Origin: Chaenocephalus aceratus
Lineage: Eukaryota > Chordata > Actinopteri > Perciformes > Channichthyidae
Reading direction: 5' to 3'
DNA length: 64,000 bases
NCBI GenBank assembly: GCA_023974075.1
Contig: CM043798.1
Span: forward strand, 7,953,673-8,017,672
The notes beneath the pieces are model-generated. The model was not told the origin of the DNA, did not search any database, and saw only the letters and a program-made list of their open reading frames with translations. Made by a program: the position numbers and the translations under genes. Shown here piece by piece: positions 42,948 to 56,966 of this stretch. The stretch's first letter is position 1, and the number at the start of each line of letters is the position of its first letter.

Positions 42948-43464
42948 AGAGGACCTATCATGCAAAATGCACTTTTGTACGTCTTTTATACATGAATATG
43001 TGTCCCCGGTGTGTCAGGGAATTCACCAAGTGTCAGAAAACACAACCCTCTCTCTTTTCCTCCAAACCCAAATCTCTAAAAACGGGGCTGCAACAGATCT
43101 GATACAGACTGATACAGATTTGAAATATCTCTGACGTCAGAAACGAGGAGCTCCACCTATATGGGCACCTCTCCACCTATCAGGAGGAGACAGCCATGGC
43201 CATTGTTCGAAAGCGCTGGAGACGCTGTAGTACATATGCCAGGCCTGTAGGTGGCGCTGTAGTCTGCCACAAAAGCAGCGAAGAAGACTTCTCACAGATT
43301 CAGCCCTTGCAAAAACAGTGCTAAAAAAGAGCAAATAGAGCGAAATGAGGCATGGCTAAAAATGCATGATCTGTTTGTTATTTTGAAAAAGAAAAATCGC
43401 AGACATGTTTTATATAGGTATGGCCCTACAATATATTATTCAAATATAGCATGATAGGTCCACT
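42948..43464. mobile_element. TTAA MITE (517 bp)
   Basis: TTAA lies at both borders (42944-42947, 43465-43468) next to inverted ends AGAGGACCTATCATGC and GCATGATAGGTCCACT. Relatives are at 46130-46366 (reverse, incomplete) and 58308. Confidence 0.8.
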
Positions 43465-43487
43465 TTAAGTAAAAACCATTAATGGTA

Positions 43488-43870
43488 TTTAAAGGTCTCC
43501 TATCATACTATTTGTAGGCATATATTATGGGTCTCAGATATATAAAAAAATATAAAAAACATGTCTATGATTTGTTTTGCTCAAAATACAAAACAGATCA
43601 TAAATGTAAAGGCCCTGACACACCAAACTGACACCAAAGAACACGTCCCGACGGACCTGATTGTTGTGTCGCCTCACGTCTTGTCCAAAAAGTCGCACTG
43701 GAACACACCACAAAGACTTCAGCCGACGGCGAAGTAGCACGTACCCACTGCTCATGCGTGAGTGGCAATAACTCTCCTTACCAGCAAGTGGCGGTAGTGT
43801 GTATTCTTAATTCAAAAGAGGCAACCGGAAGACAAACTGCATGATATATACAAACAACAAATAGCGTGCG
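43488..43870. mobile_element. Two further MITE fragments in succession
   Basis: The first starts TTAAAGGTCTCCTATCATAC, like the TTAA family. The second starts AAAGGCCCTGACACACCAAA near 43606 and carries a CGACGG-rich body. Neither has a right end that I can place. Confidence 0.4.
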
Positions 43871-44078
43871 TTCCATTTTCACTCTCGTCCATCACAGACT
43901 GTTTCACAGACTGTTTCACATAATGACTTATAATCGAAAACATTTTTTATTTCCTGCTTTTTGACACATACTCTCTCCAGTACAGGTTAGCTCTGAGTGT
44001 TAGCGATGCTTGCTAATGTAAACAAAGACCATTGTGGCGGCTCCATTTCAAGTTCAGTTTGAGTCACCGAGAGGCGTT

Positions 44079-45793
44079 CCCCTAGATTCCGCCGGGTCCG
44101 TCTGCATCGCGTTACGGCTGCGCCGCGGCGTTCGCAAAGATCGCGGCCACTGTAGTCAATGGATGCTATTCCACCAGACGCGCCGCCAGTGGCGACTGGT
44201 CATTAGGGGCAGGTGCCCTGCTAGTGTCAGCAGAAAGTATTAAAATAATGATTACAACAAAATGCAAAAAATAAATTAAAAAATATATAAAATATATTTT
44301 AAGATCATGTTTAATCATCTGATTCGTCTGTACATTTCTGTTTTAGTCTGTGCTCTTCTAATTAGTGTCTACAGTGTGTGCTTATTGAGCTGTTTAGAGC
44401 CATGTGGGACAAAACCTGATCCTGCCCCTCCCTCTGACTGTCTAAGTGAACGGTGACTGTAAAAACTACACTGCGCATGCTCAGAGTATTTCCTATTTAA
44501 TGTGTGTGGCAAAAAATAATGACCATAGGGGCAAAGTGCTGCCATCCCCACCATACGTCATCTCACATCTTTCAGAGCTGATTGGCTGTAAGTACGTGTG
44601 CCGCGAAAAGTCTGGTGTGTGAAGAGGAGACGAGAGAGCTGCAGTGAGGCGTCCTAAAACCAGGAAGTAAACTGCGCATGGCTTCCCTCGACCTAAAAGC
44701 AACGAGATTTCTCCATAGGATTTTAGAAAATAGCTCAAAATAAGATCTGTGGGAAACGTAGCTGTTAGATAAATGCACGTTTTGTTCAGCCGGTTAATAT
44801 CCACATGTCTACCCTACTTTTATCATTTTCGAATCAAACATCTATTGATTAGATTAGATTTATGATAGACTTTTGAAACTACAAGAAGATAAGGAGGACT
44901 TTTACAAAAAAGTATTAGAGATTGTTGTCCAGAAGGATAGGCAAATGGACTTAATCTTCAAGTCAAGGTAAGACTGCAATTTTATTGAAAATGGGATCTT
45001 ACTAAGAGAGAACAATTCAATATTTAAATGATAAAATTACATTTTTTTTGGGTATCCTTCTGTTGAACTGTCTGTTTAAAAGTAATTGAAGCATCAGACA
45101 AAAAAAGCTTTTGAAAATAATATTATATTTTGATTTAATATATTAGTAAACCTGAAGAGTCAGTGCCAGTGCCTCACCAGCCATGAACCTCTCTGCAGAA
45201 GCTTATATATAGACATCTGAGTTTTTTGTGCCCCACCACTTTTGTACATATAGAAACGCCACTGCGCGCCGCGTTACGGCTCAGAAGCATCCCAGAAGTG
45301 TCTCGGTGCTGGGCTCCGCTCAAAACAGGATTCAAGTCTATTTTTCGACGCGAGGAGTTGCAGAGGCACCGGGCAGGAAGTGGACCGGTCAGAGAATCCG
45401 GCCCATCCCCAAAATAAACAAATTTTGCAGACCCTATCCCTCCGTAGTCTTTCAAGTAGGAGGAGAAATGCCAGCATTCTCCTCCGGTTAACAGGCACTG
45501 TGTACATTATATATATAGAATAATTATGATGATGAATGAATTTTTTTACAACACATCTTTGATTCATGTCGTTTATAACTGGAGTATTACAATTATTATT
45601 AACTTTGTCTGTACAAAGTAGCCTGTCCAGGAAATATGCCCAAATCAACAAAAAATGCGAGCCGGCAGGCAAGACGCTCCGCTTCTGAAATGCTTCTGAA
45701 ACGCGCCCGGTAGGGTGTGACGCCGGAGGAGGCCGGACCAAAACCGCAGCGCAGCCGTGACGCGAAGCAGACAGACCCGGTGGAATCGAGGGG
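44079..45793. mobile_element. GC-rich TIR element holding hAT copy B
   Basis: The ends CCCCTAGATTCCGCCGGGTC and GACCCGGTGGAATCGAGGGG are inverted and extend about 45 bp (CGTTACGGCTGCGCC and its reverse). Without the hAT it is about 630 bp. A second copy lies in the foldback core at 25600-26003. Superfamily unknown. Confidence 0.7.
44187..45264 (-). mobile_element. hAT copy B (1,078 bp), uninterrupted sister of copy A
   Basis: The ends CAGTGGCGACTGGTCATTAG and ATATAGAAACGCCACTG lie within an exact 8-bp TSD CGCGCCGC (44179-44186, 45265-45272). In reverse it runs colinear with all four pieces of copy A, which proves the insertions there. No transposase frame. Confidence 0.9.
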
Positions 45794-47080
45794 TAAGCTT
45801 GGCTATAAACTGCGATGCGTTTTCAATGAGAAAGTCCATACTGAAGTAAGATGGTTTAACGATATTTAATAAACAAAATCAATACACAGTAACTAGGGAC
45901 AAAACGGTCAACAGAAAAAATTACAGCACAAGCTCACCCTTTGTCATCCACACTCGACATGAAACAGGTGACCTAGACACAAACTACACCCATGTGACAA
46001 TTAACGGAAGTGCTCAACAAATACAAATAAAAGTGACGTAAACAAATAATAATAATACAAATAATAAACTCATTTTGGCTCCTACAACCAGCATATTAAG
46101 TCCAAAACACGTCGCGCATTGTTTCTGATAGCAACCTTTCTGATAGGGCCGTGGGCGTAAAGCCAGCCCACATTTCAGATATTACGTCATATCGGACGCA
46201 AATCTGGATCAGCTCCGTTGCAGCCCCGTTTTTAGAGATTTGGGTACGGAGGAAAAGAGAGAGGGTTTTGTTGTCTTACACTTTGTGAGTTCCCTGACAC
46301 ACCGGGGACACATATTTATCTATAAAAGACATCAAAAAGTGAATTTTGCATGATAGATCCCCCTCAAAGTTTTTTTTTTGCACGTTATGAGTTTATCCTG
46401 AACTAAAATTGTTGTACTCTTGAACACGGTCTTTGTTCGCCCTTTTCCTCGATTAAATGTACTCCTCTCCTTTAATAACTGCCAAGCCCCCCCCCCCCAG
46501 TAAAATGTATCTAGAACCACCACTGCTATGGAGAATCATTTTCAGTGACCAAGCCAACAGAGAGAAAGCTTTACACTGGAAAAGGCGCAGGTTGAACCAG
46601 ACTCAGAGTCCACAGCTAATGGCTCTGTCAGAATGTACTTGCCTGCTTTGAGCTCACATCAGCATGTGAAAGTCATGTAATGCTGTAATTAGTCATTCTC
46701 TTCAGCTGAGGCTCATCAACTAAGGCTTATGTGAGTGACATCTGACTTGTAAGTGTTTCAGAATATAAAATTAATGACACATTTTACTGACTAGTGCAGG
46801 GCCCTTTAGGATTTGCTCGTGTCGCTGCTTCTTGTGCTTTGAAGTGAGTCTATGCACGTGTTAGCGGTAGCAGGACTACACAATACGCAACATGAGTCCA
46901 AACGCTGCCATGTAAAAGCTTACCCCAGATGTTATGAACGCATTGGAAAAAGTTGAACTTTAGACAGGCCAAAATTATTTGTAGGTATTGGCGGTTCGCA
47001 ACCAACTATTTGGCTCATGACCTATCGGACTGGAGTGTGGAGCAGTAGATTCAAATAAAGTTAAATCGCAATTCACTTCT
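45794..47080. other. Spacer with a partial TTAA MITE
   Basis: 46130-46366 is a reverse, incomplete relative of 42948-43464 (shared AGATTTGGGT, CACACCGGGGACACATAT, GCATGATAGATCC). The remainder shows no gene. A poly-C run lies at 46486-46498. Confidence 0.5.
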
Positions 47081-47084
47081 CTAA

Positions 47085-47300
47085 ATAGTAGTGCGATTGA
47101 TTGGAAGGTTGTGGGTTCGATCCTTGCAATCAATATGTCGATGTATCCTTGGGCAAGGAACTTATTGTAAACAGTGTGTGAATGTATGTGGATGTTAGCC
47201 GAATTGAGTAAAATATCATTGCTCTGTATGACTGGGGTGTGAATCGGTGAATTATGACATGTCGAATGAAAAGAGCTTTGAGGGGTCGTAAAAACTTGAT
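47085..47300 (+). mobile_element. tRNA-derived SINE, V-SINE/DANA-like
   Basis: A B-box GTGGGTTCGATCC follows ATTGATTGGAAGGTT. The body has GATGTATCCTTGGGCAAGGA and the tail has GTGTGAATCGGTGAATTATG and GAGCTTTGAGGGGTCGTAAA, the pattern of widespread fish SINEs. Confidence 0.7.
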
Positions 47301-47342
47301 ATTGAGCTTTATAATATAAATAATATATATATAATATAATAT

Positions 47343-47415
47343 CGGCAGGTCTCCCTTGTAAAAGAGATCGTTGATCTCAATGGGATTTTTTATGTGGATA
47401 AATCAAGGCTACAAT
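47343..47415 (+). mobile_element. LINE 3' tail fragment
   Basis: CAGGTCTCCCTTGTAAAAGA then TCTCAATGGG is a tail common in fish LINE copies; a relative lies near 36620. Confidence 0.4.
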
Positions 47416-47469
47416 AAATACATTTACTTAAACAGATATATATTATCTTTTTTTTTACTAGTCAGTAAA

Positions 47470-48280
47470 ATGTGTCATTACTAGGGCATTGCGTTCCAAG
47501 AATGCAGGGTTGTTGGTTGTTCCTAGAGTCTCTAGAAGTACAATGGGAGCCAGAGCCTTTTCTTATCAAGCTCCACATTTGTGGAATCAGCTTCCAGTTT
47601 GTGTTCGGGCGGCAGACACCCTATCCGTTTTTAAGAGTGCGCTTAAGACCTTCCTTTTTGATAAAGCTTATAGTTAGGGCTGATTAGATTCAGCCCCTAG
47701 TTTTGCTGATATAGGCTTAGTTTGTTGGGGGACATCTTACTTCTTCCTTCTCTCTGTCTATACCCGTGTACTCTCATGTTCCGATTAACCCAGCTTCCCC
47801 AAATGTCTTTCTTTTTGGTGTCTATATACGCTGGGATCCGGAGTCATGGATGATCCTGCGGTCCTGTGTCCTGGATCGCGAGCGCTGGATCTTGAGTCGT
47901 GGCTGTGGTCCTGGATCATAGGTCCTGGATGGATATCCTCGTGGATTCATCTTCTTATTATACACACATGCATTTCCAAACATTTGGACTACCTATGTTG
48001 CAAATGTATTATCTTTTCAATTTACACACGGCATCTATTGCACGTCTGTCCGTCCTGGGAGAGGGATCCCTCCTCTGTTGCTCTCCCTGAGGTTTCTCCC
48101 ATTTTTCCCTTTAAACTGGGTTTTCTTTGGAAGTTTTTCCTTGTACGATGTGAGGGTCTAAGGACAGAGGGTGTCGTATTGTCATACTGATATTCTGTAC
48201 ACACTGTGAAGACCACTGAGACAAATGTAACATTTGTGATATTGGGCTATATAAATAAACATTGATTGATTGATATAAAA
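47470..48280 (+). mobile_element. 5'-truncated LINE, (ATTG)n tail
   Basis: A C-terminal coding scrap is followed by a long 3' UTR ending GATATTGGGCTATATAAATA and AACATTGATTGATTGAT. Two other copies of the 3' region lie at 30950-31195 (reverse) and 54985-55178. Confidence 0.8.
47489..47677 (+). pseudogene. LINE reverse-transcriptase C-terminal end
   Basis: The frame reads STMGARAFSYQAPHLWNQLP then ADTLSVFKSALKTFLFDKAY. It matches the conserved last segment of Jockey-superfamily LINE ORF2 (GxRAFSxxAPxLWNxLP ... FKxxLKTxLF) and ends at its natural stop. The rest of the protein is absent. Confidence 0.75.
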
Positions 48281-48359
48281 AAAAAAGAAATAATTGGTTT
48301 ATTTCAAAAAAAATTCTACATTAGTCAATACAAAATATATTTTCTACACTCTCCATGTT

Positions 48360-48605
48360 AGAGTGGTAGCTGTGGCTCAAGAGGTGGTCATCCATCAAAC
48401 CCCGCTCCAGCAGTCAACATGGCTCCCTGGGAAAGATACTTGAATTGATCCCGATGTGCAACAGTGTGTGTGTGAATGTTCTTCTCCCTGAGCAGGTGCA
48501 CCTTGTATGGCAGCATCTGTATACATGTGTGCGCATGGGCGAATGCACTTTAAGGGGTAACAAAGACTGGAAAAGCACTGTATCCATTTGTGTAAACATT
48601 CTTAG
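48360..48605 (+). mobile_element. V-SINE/DANA-like SINE, diverged
   Basis: It has AGCTGTGGCTCAAGAGG at the head, then AAGATACTTGAATTGATCCC, GGCAGCATCTG and a tail GGGTAACAAAGACTGGAAAA, which keep the order of widespread fish SINEs despite many changes. Confidence 0.65.
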
Positions 48606-49116
48606 CCCTTCTGGCCCCAAGTGTTTGATCTGGGTCACTGAATCAGGGTGTGTAGCTCAGTTTGTCTGTCTCCACTGCTAAGACATTTGTTCAACCAGCA
48701 TGGATTCAGAGACTGAACTGAGTCACATCTCCACATTCAAAGATTCAAAAGCTTTATTGTTGTCATACAGTATGCATAGTAGCTACAGTGAAGTTATGGC
48801 AATGCAAATCTTAAGTCCCTGGCTCCCCCAATAATGCAACATAAATATATATAAGACATACAAAAATGGATTAGGCTTACTGTAGTTAATACTGTATTAT
48901 GTCAACAGATTTCACATAACTGTATTAGGTTATATTTCTTAATATTATTGCTTCCAACTCACCTAATAGTCTTATAGCATGTGGGATAAAACTATATCCT
49001 GAGATGTATCTTTCTTATATTTGATTGAATACATTTGTTCGCTGGCCTGTCATTTTACAGACTTTTCATATTGTCACAGCGTACACTCAAAACATTTTTG
49101 AAACGTTGACTTGTAT

Positions 49117-49148
<32 letters not shown>

Positions 49149-50413
49149 AATGTATTATGTAAACAGATAACACATTAGGTTAGTTGAAAGCAATAATATT
49201 AAGTTTAAATAAAAAACAATAGGTTCAAGTTGCATTTTGTATTGCATTGAATTAACCTAATACCGTATATGGAACCTGTTGACGTAATACATTACATTAC
49301 CGTCACTGTTTGTGTATGTCACAGACAAGAGGACAGTAAAGAAGTCACACCTAATGCAATAACGCCGCTGGATCTGTGGTCGGACGTTTTGAGAATGATG
49401 GAGGCTTTGCTATTTTGAGGTCCTTATCAGAGTCATGGAGGGCCAAACACTCGCAGCACTCAGACGGACCCCGCAAGGAGCCGTGGGAGGAGGGCAGCGA
49501 GGAAACAGCATGAGAGAAGGTTGGCAAGGGATGGAGACAAGGGTATCTAGCAGAGTATTTATATCCCTCATGTCTCACATCTAACACAGTGATAGACAGG
49601 CAAACTGAAAGCTTCTGTCACACTAAAGTCTCTATGGCTGCATCTTGCCCTGTGCCCCCCCCTCCCCGAAAGTCAAAAACTGAAAAATAATCTGGACTAT
49701 TGGATTTCTTTGGCTTAAAAATAGCTTTTCTCCGGTCTTGGTAATTCCCATCCAGGCCCGTAATGTCAGGTTTAGGGGAATCAAAAGCTTGGAAAATAAA
49801 AATAAACTATAAAATAAATTCAGATCAAAGAAATAGAGCGTTTTTCTCTCAGAGGGACAGAACATGTCTCGATATATAATTTCTCATGCTTGACAAATTA
49901 GTCATGGAAACATCAAGAATAATGCTGCCATGCTGTTATCATACAACCGCTTTACATTTCGCACTGTTCTTCAGCCCCAAGGCAGAACCTTGATCCTGAA
50001 GGGGGAAAGCAAGTCAAGGCTAAAATTAGACCAGCATACTGAGTGTGAGAAGGTACATCCTGACACACAACATGGCTTGTATTGTGTATGCTCATTTCAT
50101 GCTGTATTAAGAAATAGGGTCTCAACATAAAGCACATCAGCGGTTATGACGAGCGCTTGAAATATTTATTGCAGTGATTCTGGATAATCATAAATTGAGT
50201 GTCAATGGGTGTGGAGGATTTCCCACCTTTGTTTACCTGTCAAAATAAATCAACAAATGAATAAACAGGGGGCGGTGAAAAATGTGCATCCTGGATCACA
50301 GGAGGGTCCGGGTTGTGCTGCGAGATAACGGTGAGATCAATAAATCACAGAGCGGTGTGTACATGTATAATGCTGCGGAACTGCTGCTCGGATCAGTGCA
50401 CACAGGCAGGCAG
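48606..50413. other. Spacer with a LINE tail and (ATT)n
   Basis: 48735-48800 has TTCAAAGATTCAAAAGCTTT then ATTGTTGTCATAC, a reverse RTE/Rex3-like 3' end. (ATT)n lies at 49115-49146. The frames at 49351-49587 and 49632-49865 (minus) match no protein I know. Confidence 0.4.

Positions 50414-50496
<83 letters not shown>
50414..50496. repeat. (CA)n microsatellite
   Basis: Pure CA array of about 41 units. Confidence 0.95.
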
Positions 50497-50497
<1 letters not shown>

Positions 50498-50623
50498 CTC
50501 GAATAAACAAGCACACAGATAGAGAGAAGGTCTGTGCAGAGAGTGCCAGATGGCTCTGTGGGAGGTGGTCAGGGAGGATGAAACGGGTGAAGCCCCCTCG
50601 GTGAGCTTACGTGAGATCAACCA

Positions 50624-50624
<1 letters not shown>

Positions 50625-50700
<76 letters not shown>
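50625..50700. repeat. (CA)n microsatellite
   Basis: Pure CA array of about 38 units, 128 bp from the previous one. Confidence 0.95.
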
Positions 50701-50702
<2 letters not shown>

Positions 50703-51329
50703 TTACCCTCTCGCACAAGACAAGTCATTACCGCACAGTAAGAAGCAACGTGTTGCAGTGAGGCACAGATGCTTTTCATGAAATACCGGGTCTTAGATGT
50801 AAGTCTTTAAGTCAGGTTTTAGTCTCTAAGACATTCATACCACAATGCACCATGTTCATGTTAGAAAGCCTCCCATCAAACAGGAAATGAGTAAAGGTGG
50901 ATAGACACCTGGTGGAAAGATGAAAGTGAAAATACTGGTTTATGAGATTTTCATCATAACACATGTCCTTGTAACTTCTACCTGCACCATGCCTTCCCCT
51001 TTAGCATGCATAGGATATTGTGTTTGACGGTCAAAGAGACAGGACTGTTTACTTACTATTTAAAAAAACTCAACATACTGAGTACACATTAATAATATAT
51101 TTTGGCAAAGCACAAACACCAATAGGAAGGCTCAGTAAATCAGACACAGTACTGAGTCCGGCCTCAGGCAGTGATGTGCTGCTGCTGCAGTCCACGGCAC
51201 AGTGATAACCGGGGAGAAAATGGAAAGTTGGGCCTCAGGATAAACGGATTCATCTGACAGGAAGCAGGGGCTCCCACAATAACCTGCACAAGTATGTGTT
51301 GCTGTTTTAATCATTTGTATTCTATTTTA

Positions 51330-51406
51330 TCACCACTGTAAAGCGTCGTTGAGCACCTGAAAAAGCGCTTGGGAATTAAATGTATTATTATTATTATTAT
51401 TATTAA
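51330..51406 (+). mobile_element. L2-type LINE tail with (TTA)n
   Basis: CACTGTAAAGCGTCGTTGAG, AAAAGCGCTTGGG and ATTATTATTATT follow in the order seen in fish L2 3' ends. Confidence 0.6.
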
Positions 51407-51554
51407 CAATCCAGTGGTGTTTTAAGGTAAATGTTCCATGCTGCATATCCCATAATGCAACTAAAAAGTGAATAATTGTTCATGCTACAATATATTTGAG
51501 AATGATGAGAATGAGTATGAGAATACAATACATTGATGTATAACAAGATAAAAA

Positions 51555-51875
51555 GGACATATGCTCATTTTCATATTTGTATGTAGTGTCTCTACTGGGA
51601 CATGTCTGCATGCTTTAATGTTAAGAAAGTCTTTATTGTTCTCATACTGCCTGTTTTCACCCTCTGTCTGAAACCAGAGCCCAGTCTGTTCTGATTGTTA
51701 GCTGGCCTGCTCTGTTGTGATTGGTCAACCGCTCAGACATGTCCCGCCCCCTAGCCTCGCGTACAATGTGTTGGAGCGCCAGCCAATAAAAGCGTGATTG
51801 TTACATAGTGATGTCACTATGGTACAGAAGTAAACAAAGGAGTCCAATGGAGGCATTTCAGGCAGGGGGGGGGGG
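51555..51875. mobile_element. MITE body fragment ending in poly-G
   Basis: ATATGCTCATTTTCATATTT, CATGTCCCGCCCCCTAGCCT and GTGATGTCACTATGG resemble the interior of a very common fish TTAA-type MITE (compare GTGACATCATTACGTAAC at 58460). A poly-G run lies at 51866-51879. Confidence 0.4.
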
Positions 51876-51879
51876 GGGG

Positions 51880-54299
<2,420 letters not shown>

Positions 54300-54387
54300 C
54301 CTCAGTCAGTAACTGGTCATACATCTGGCCCCTGTCCTGAGCTTAAACACACCCACAGTGCTCTGCAGCATCCACACACGCACGCGT

Positions 54388-54442
<55 letters not shown>
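54388..54442. repeat. (CA)n microsatellite
   Basis: About 27 units following ACGCACGCGTG. Confidence 0.95.
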
Positions 54443-54444
<2 letters not shown>

Positions 54445-54984
54445 GGCTGAATCAACCCTGGTAATCTGCTCATTATTTAAATCATTCAGGGTAGCCGAAT
54501 TTTTCACATCTGTCATATCTGCATCTTGTCCAATCTGTTTGCATGATGCTGATCTATTGTAGCTTGTTCTTCTTTTCTTCAGCACTCGGACACTCCAGTC
54601 ATGGCACATTCCATACATCCATCATCTTATATTCTGCCCAAAATAGACAGTAGTTATACGTTATTGTGCTCAAATATGTCATATGTGCTTAAATAAAGGC
54701 ACAAGGTGATCAAAAGCTTTACACAAGACAGTATTTCCACTTCTGGGGCAGACCCTCTATATTTATCTAGCTATGAGAAAATAGCTAAAGAAAAAACGTA
54801 ATAACATAATAATACACTCTTCTGTTTATTATGAGAATCAATCATATTTACATGATATATTGTCTTTTTAAAAGCCACAAAATTCATTTAGTCAATGTTA
54901 AGTGTTTTATATTTGTTTTTAACAAGTACAAATGGATTTTTATTTGAATTGAAAGAACAAAAAAAACCTGACTTGACCTGACTG

Positions 54985-55178
54985 TGGGTTTTCTCTGGAA
55001 GTGTTTCCTTGTACGATGTGAGGGTCTAAGGACAGAGGGTCTAAGGACAGAGGGTCTAAGGACAGAGGGTGTCATATTGTCATACTGATATTCTGTACAC
55101 ACTGTGAAGACCACTGAGACAAATGTAACATTTGTGATATTGGGCTATATAAATAAACATTGATTGATTGATTGAGGT
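54985..55178 (+). mobile_element. LINE 3' end with internal triplication
   Basis: It is the same 3' region as 48115-48275. The unit GGGTCTAAGGACAGA occurs three times in tandem here against once there. It ends in (ATTG)n. Confidence 0.8.
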
Positions 55179-55179
55179 T

Positions 55180-56604
55180 AGCGGTTCTGTTAAATTAGAG
55201 TCAAATGGAGGATGCAGGAGATGCAGGAATGACAGTTAAGGCTAACTGTTTCTCAGCCTTTCTAAAGATGAAACCTGGCACCTCAAGGGTTTAGGGGAAT
55301 GTGAATGGATTAATTAAATACTTTTGAAGCCACACCCAAGGTCAGAATTAATCAGATGTGCAGTCTATTTTTAATAAAAATACATATTACATGTGCGTTT
55401 TAATTTAGGCGGGGGTTAGTGCTTAAGTGGGGCTAATAATATCTTATCTTTAAAGTACATCTATTTATGTCCATAACGCTTTTTCTACCTTCACTAATGA
55501 GTGAAAAATGTACAGTGAACTGTCATGTCGTGTCCCCTCATCGGTCACTGTTGTTCAGGCCTCAACATGCATCCCTGATAGAGGTCATGTACTGGATCTC
55601 TGCATTATGATGCTAATATGAGGCTTTGGCTGACTCAACCCCCTCACGCATGCAAGACTCTATCGGATGATCTCTGCTCCACCTGTCCCTTCTTTCCAGT
55701 TGCCAAGACTAAGCGAATGTCTCTTCTCTCTGCCCACAGCTGTCACAAATCACAGAATGCCTGGCATGCATGGTCCACAGGACTCTCTGGCCAGCGGACT
55801 GTGCGGTTGGTTGGTCAGAGGGAGCCGTCTCAGGGACAGAGTGCACCCTTAGCACCTCGACATGGCTTCTGGCCAGAATTCAGTCTGATTTAGCCCCCTG
55901 GGTTAACCTCACTTATGTGTTTCTAATGTGCCAACATCTGTATCAAAACACGAGTCAACTTCAAACATAGATGGAGGAGAAATATGGGCTGGCCCTGCCA
56001 TCCTTCCAGATGCTGTGCCCCAGCAGCAGGCTCAGTATCAGCTCTCTGTTTACCCTTGGTGGGGCGAGATGCTCACTGCGCTAATGCTAATTATCATCAT
56101 TGGGACTCGATTGCATCTGGTTTGCTCTACTTAACTTCATCAAGCATACCCACCTACTCCATCGAGGTGATTGGAACAGATAGTGCTTACAGTCTTTTTT
56201 AAATCAATGTCATCATGCCCTTTTTGGGGTGAATCAGATATGATGTGCTGATATGGGATCTGATATTGATAGCTATCTCTGTCTCATAGTGTCGGTAAAG
56301 GATACTTTAACAGGGAAGAGTTTTCACCCTCTATAATTCAAGTTAAAAAACACTTTTTAATTTCATTGTTTATTTGAAAGCAAATATTATGTATTATTGA
56401 AGTTACCGTTAGACCCTTTACAGTATGTACATTTACTCAAGTATTTAACAAGAGTATTTACATTCGCTTATTGTACTTCAATTTCACTATATCTTAAATG
56501 AAATACTGTACTTTTTACTGCACTACATTAATGTAGCAGCTATAGTTATTAGTCACTATGCAAATTGTTGTATCTCTACATAAATAAAGGACATGATGAG
56601 CTTA
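55180..56604. other. No gene recognised; old repeat at the right end
   Basis: 55600-56160 is open in several plus frames (up to 91 codons) without a recognisable domain. 56400-56590 is a weak copy of the 'acttttacttg' repeat. Confidence 0.4.
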
Positions 56605-56966
56605 AAGGTGGTGTAGGTAAATTTGAGAAACCGGCTCGAGATCGCTAGAATTTGAAAATACACAACCGGAGAAAATCTGCCACTTCCTCACAGAGCCCCT
56701 CCTCCAACACACACGAACGCGCACATGACCAATGAGGGCACGAGATAAGTTTGTGCCCCGATGGAAGGCTGACAGGCAGGTAGGCCATCCAGTTATTTTA
56801 GCTAAAACGGATTGGTTGTACTTTTTACAGTATTACGGCTTCGACAGATTTTTTGTCAAAGCATTTAAGATATTCATTGCTATCGGGATGTTAAGAGCAT
56901 TCCATGGAATATAACAAAAAGTGTATCTCGAGCCGGTTTCTCAAACGTACCTACCCCACCTTCAAC
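56605..56966. mobile_element. MITE pair member 2
   Basis: The ends AAGGTGGTGTAGGTAAATTT and AAACGTACCTACCCCACCTT are clear inverted repeats; GAAACCGGCTCGAGA and TCTCGAGCCGGTTTC extend them. The left border is TTAA, the right TTCAA. Confidence 0.75.

Noticed and set aside
49351..49865. Two minus-strand frames of 77-78 codons as exons
   Set aside because: No flanking consensus splice sites that pair up, and no domain similarity recognised.
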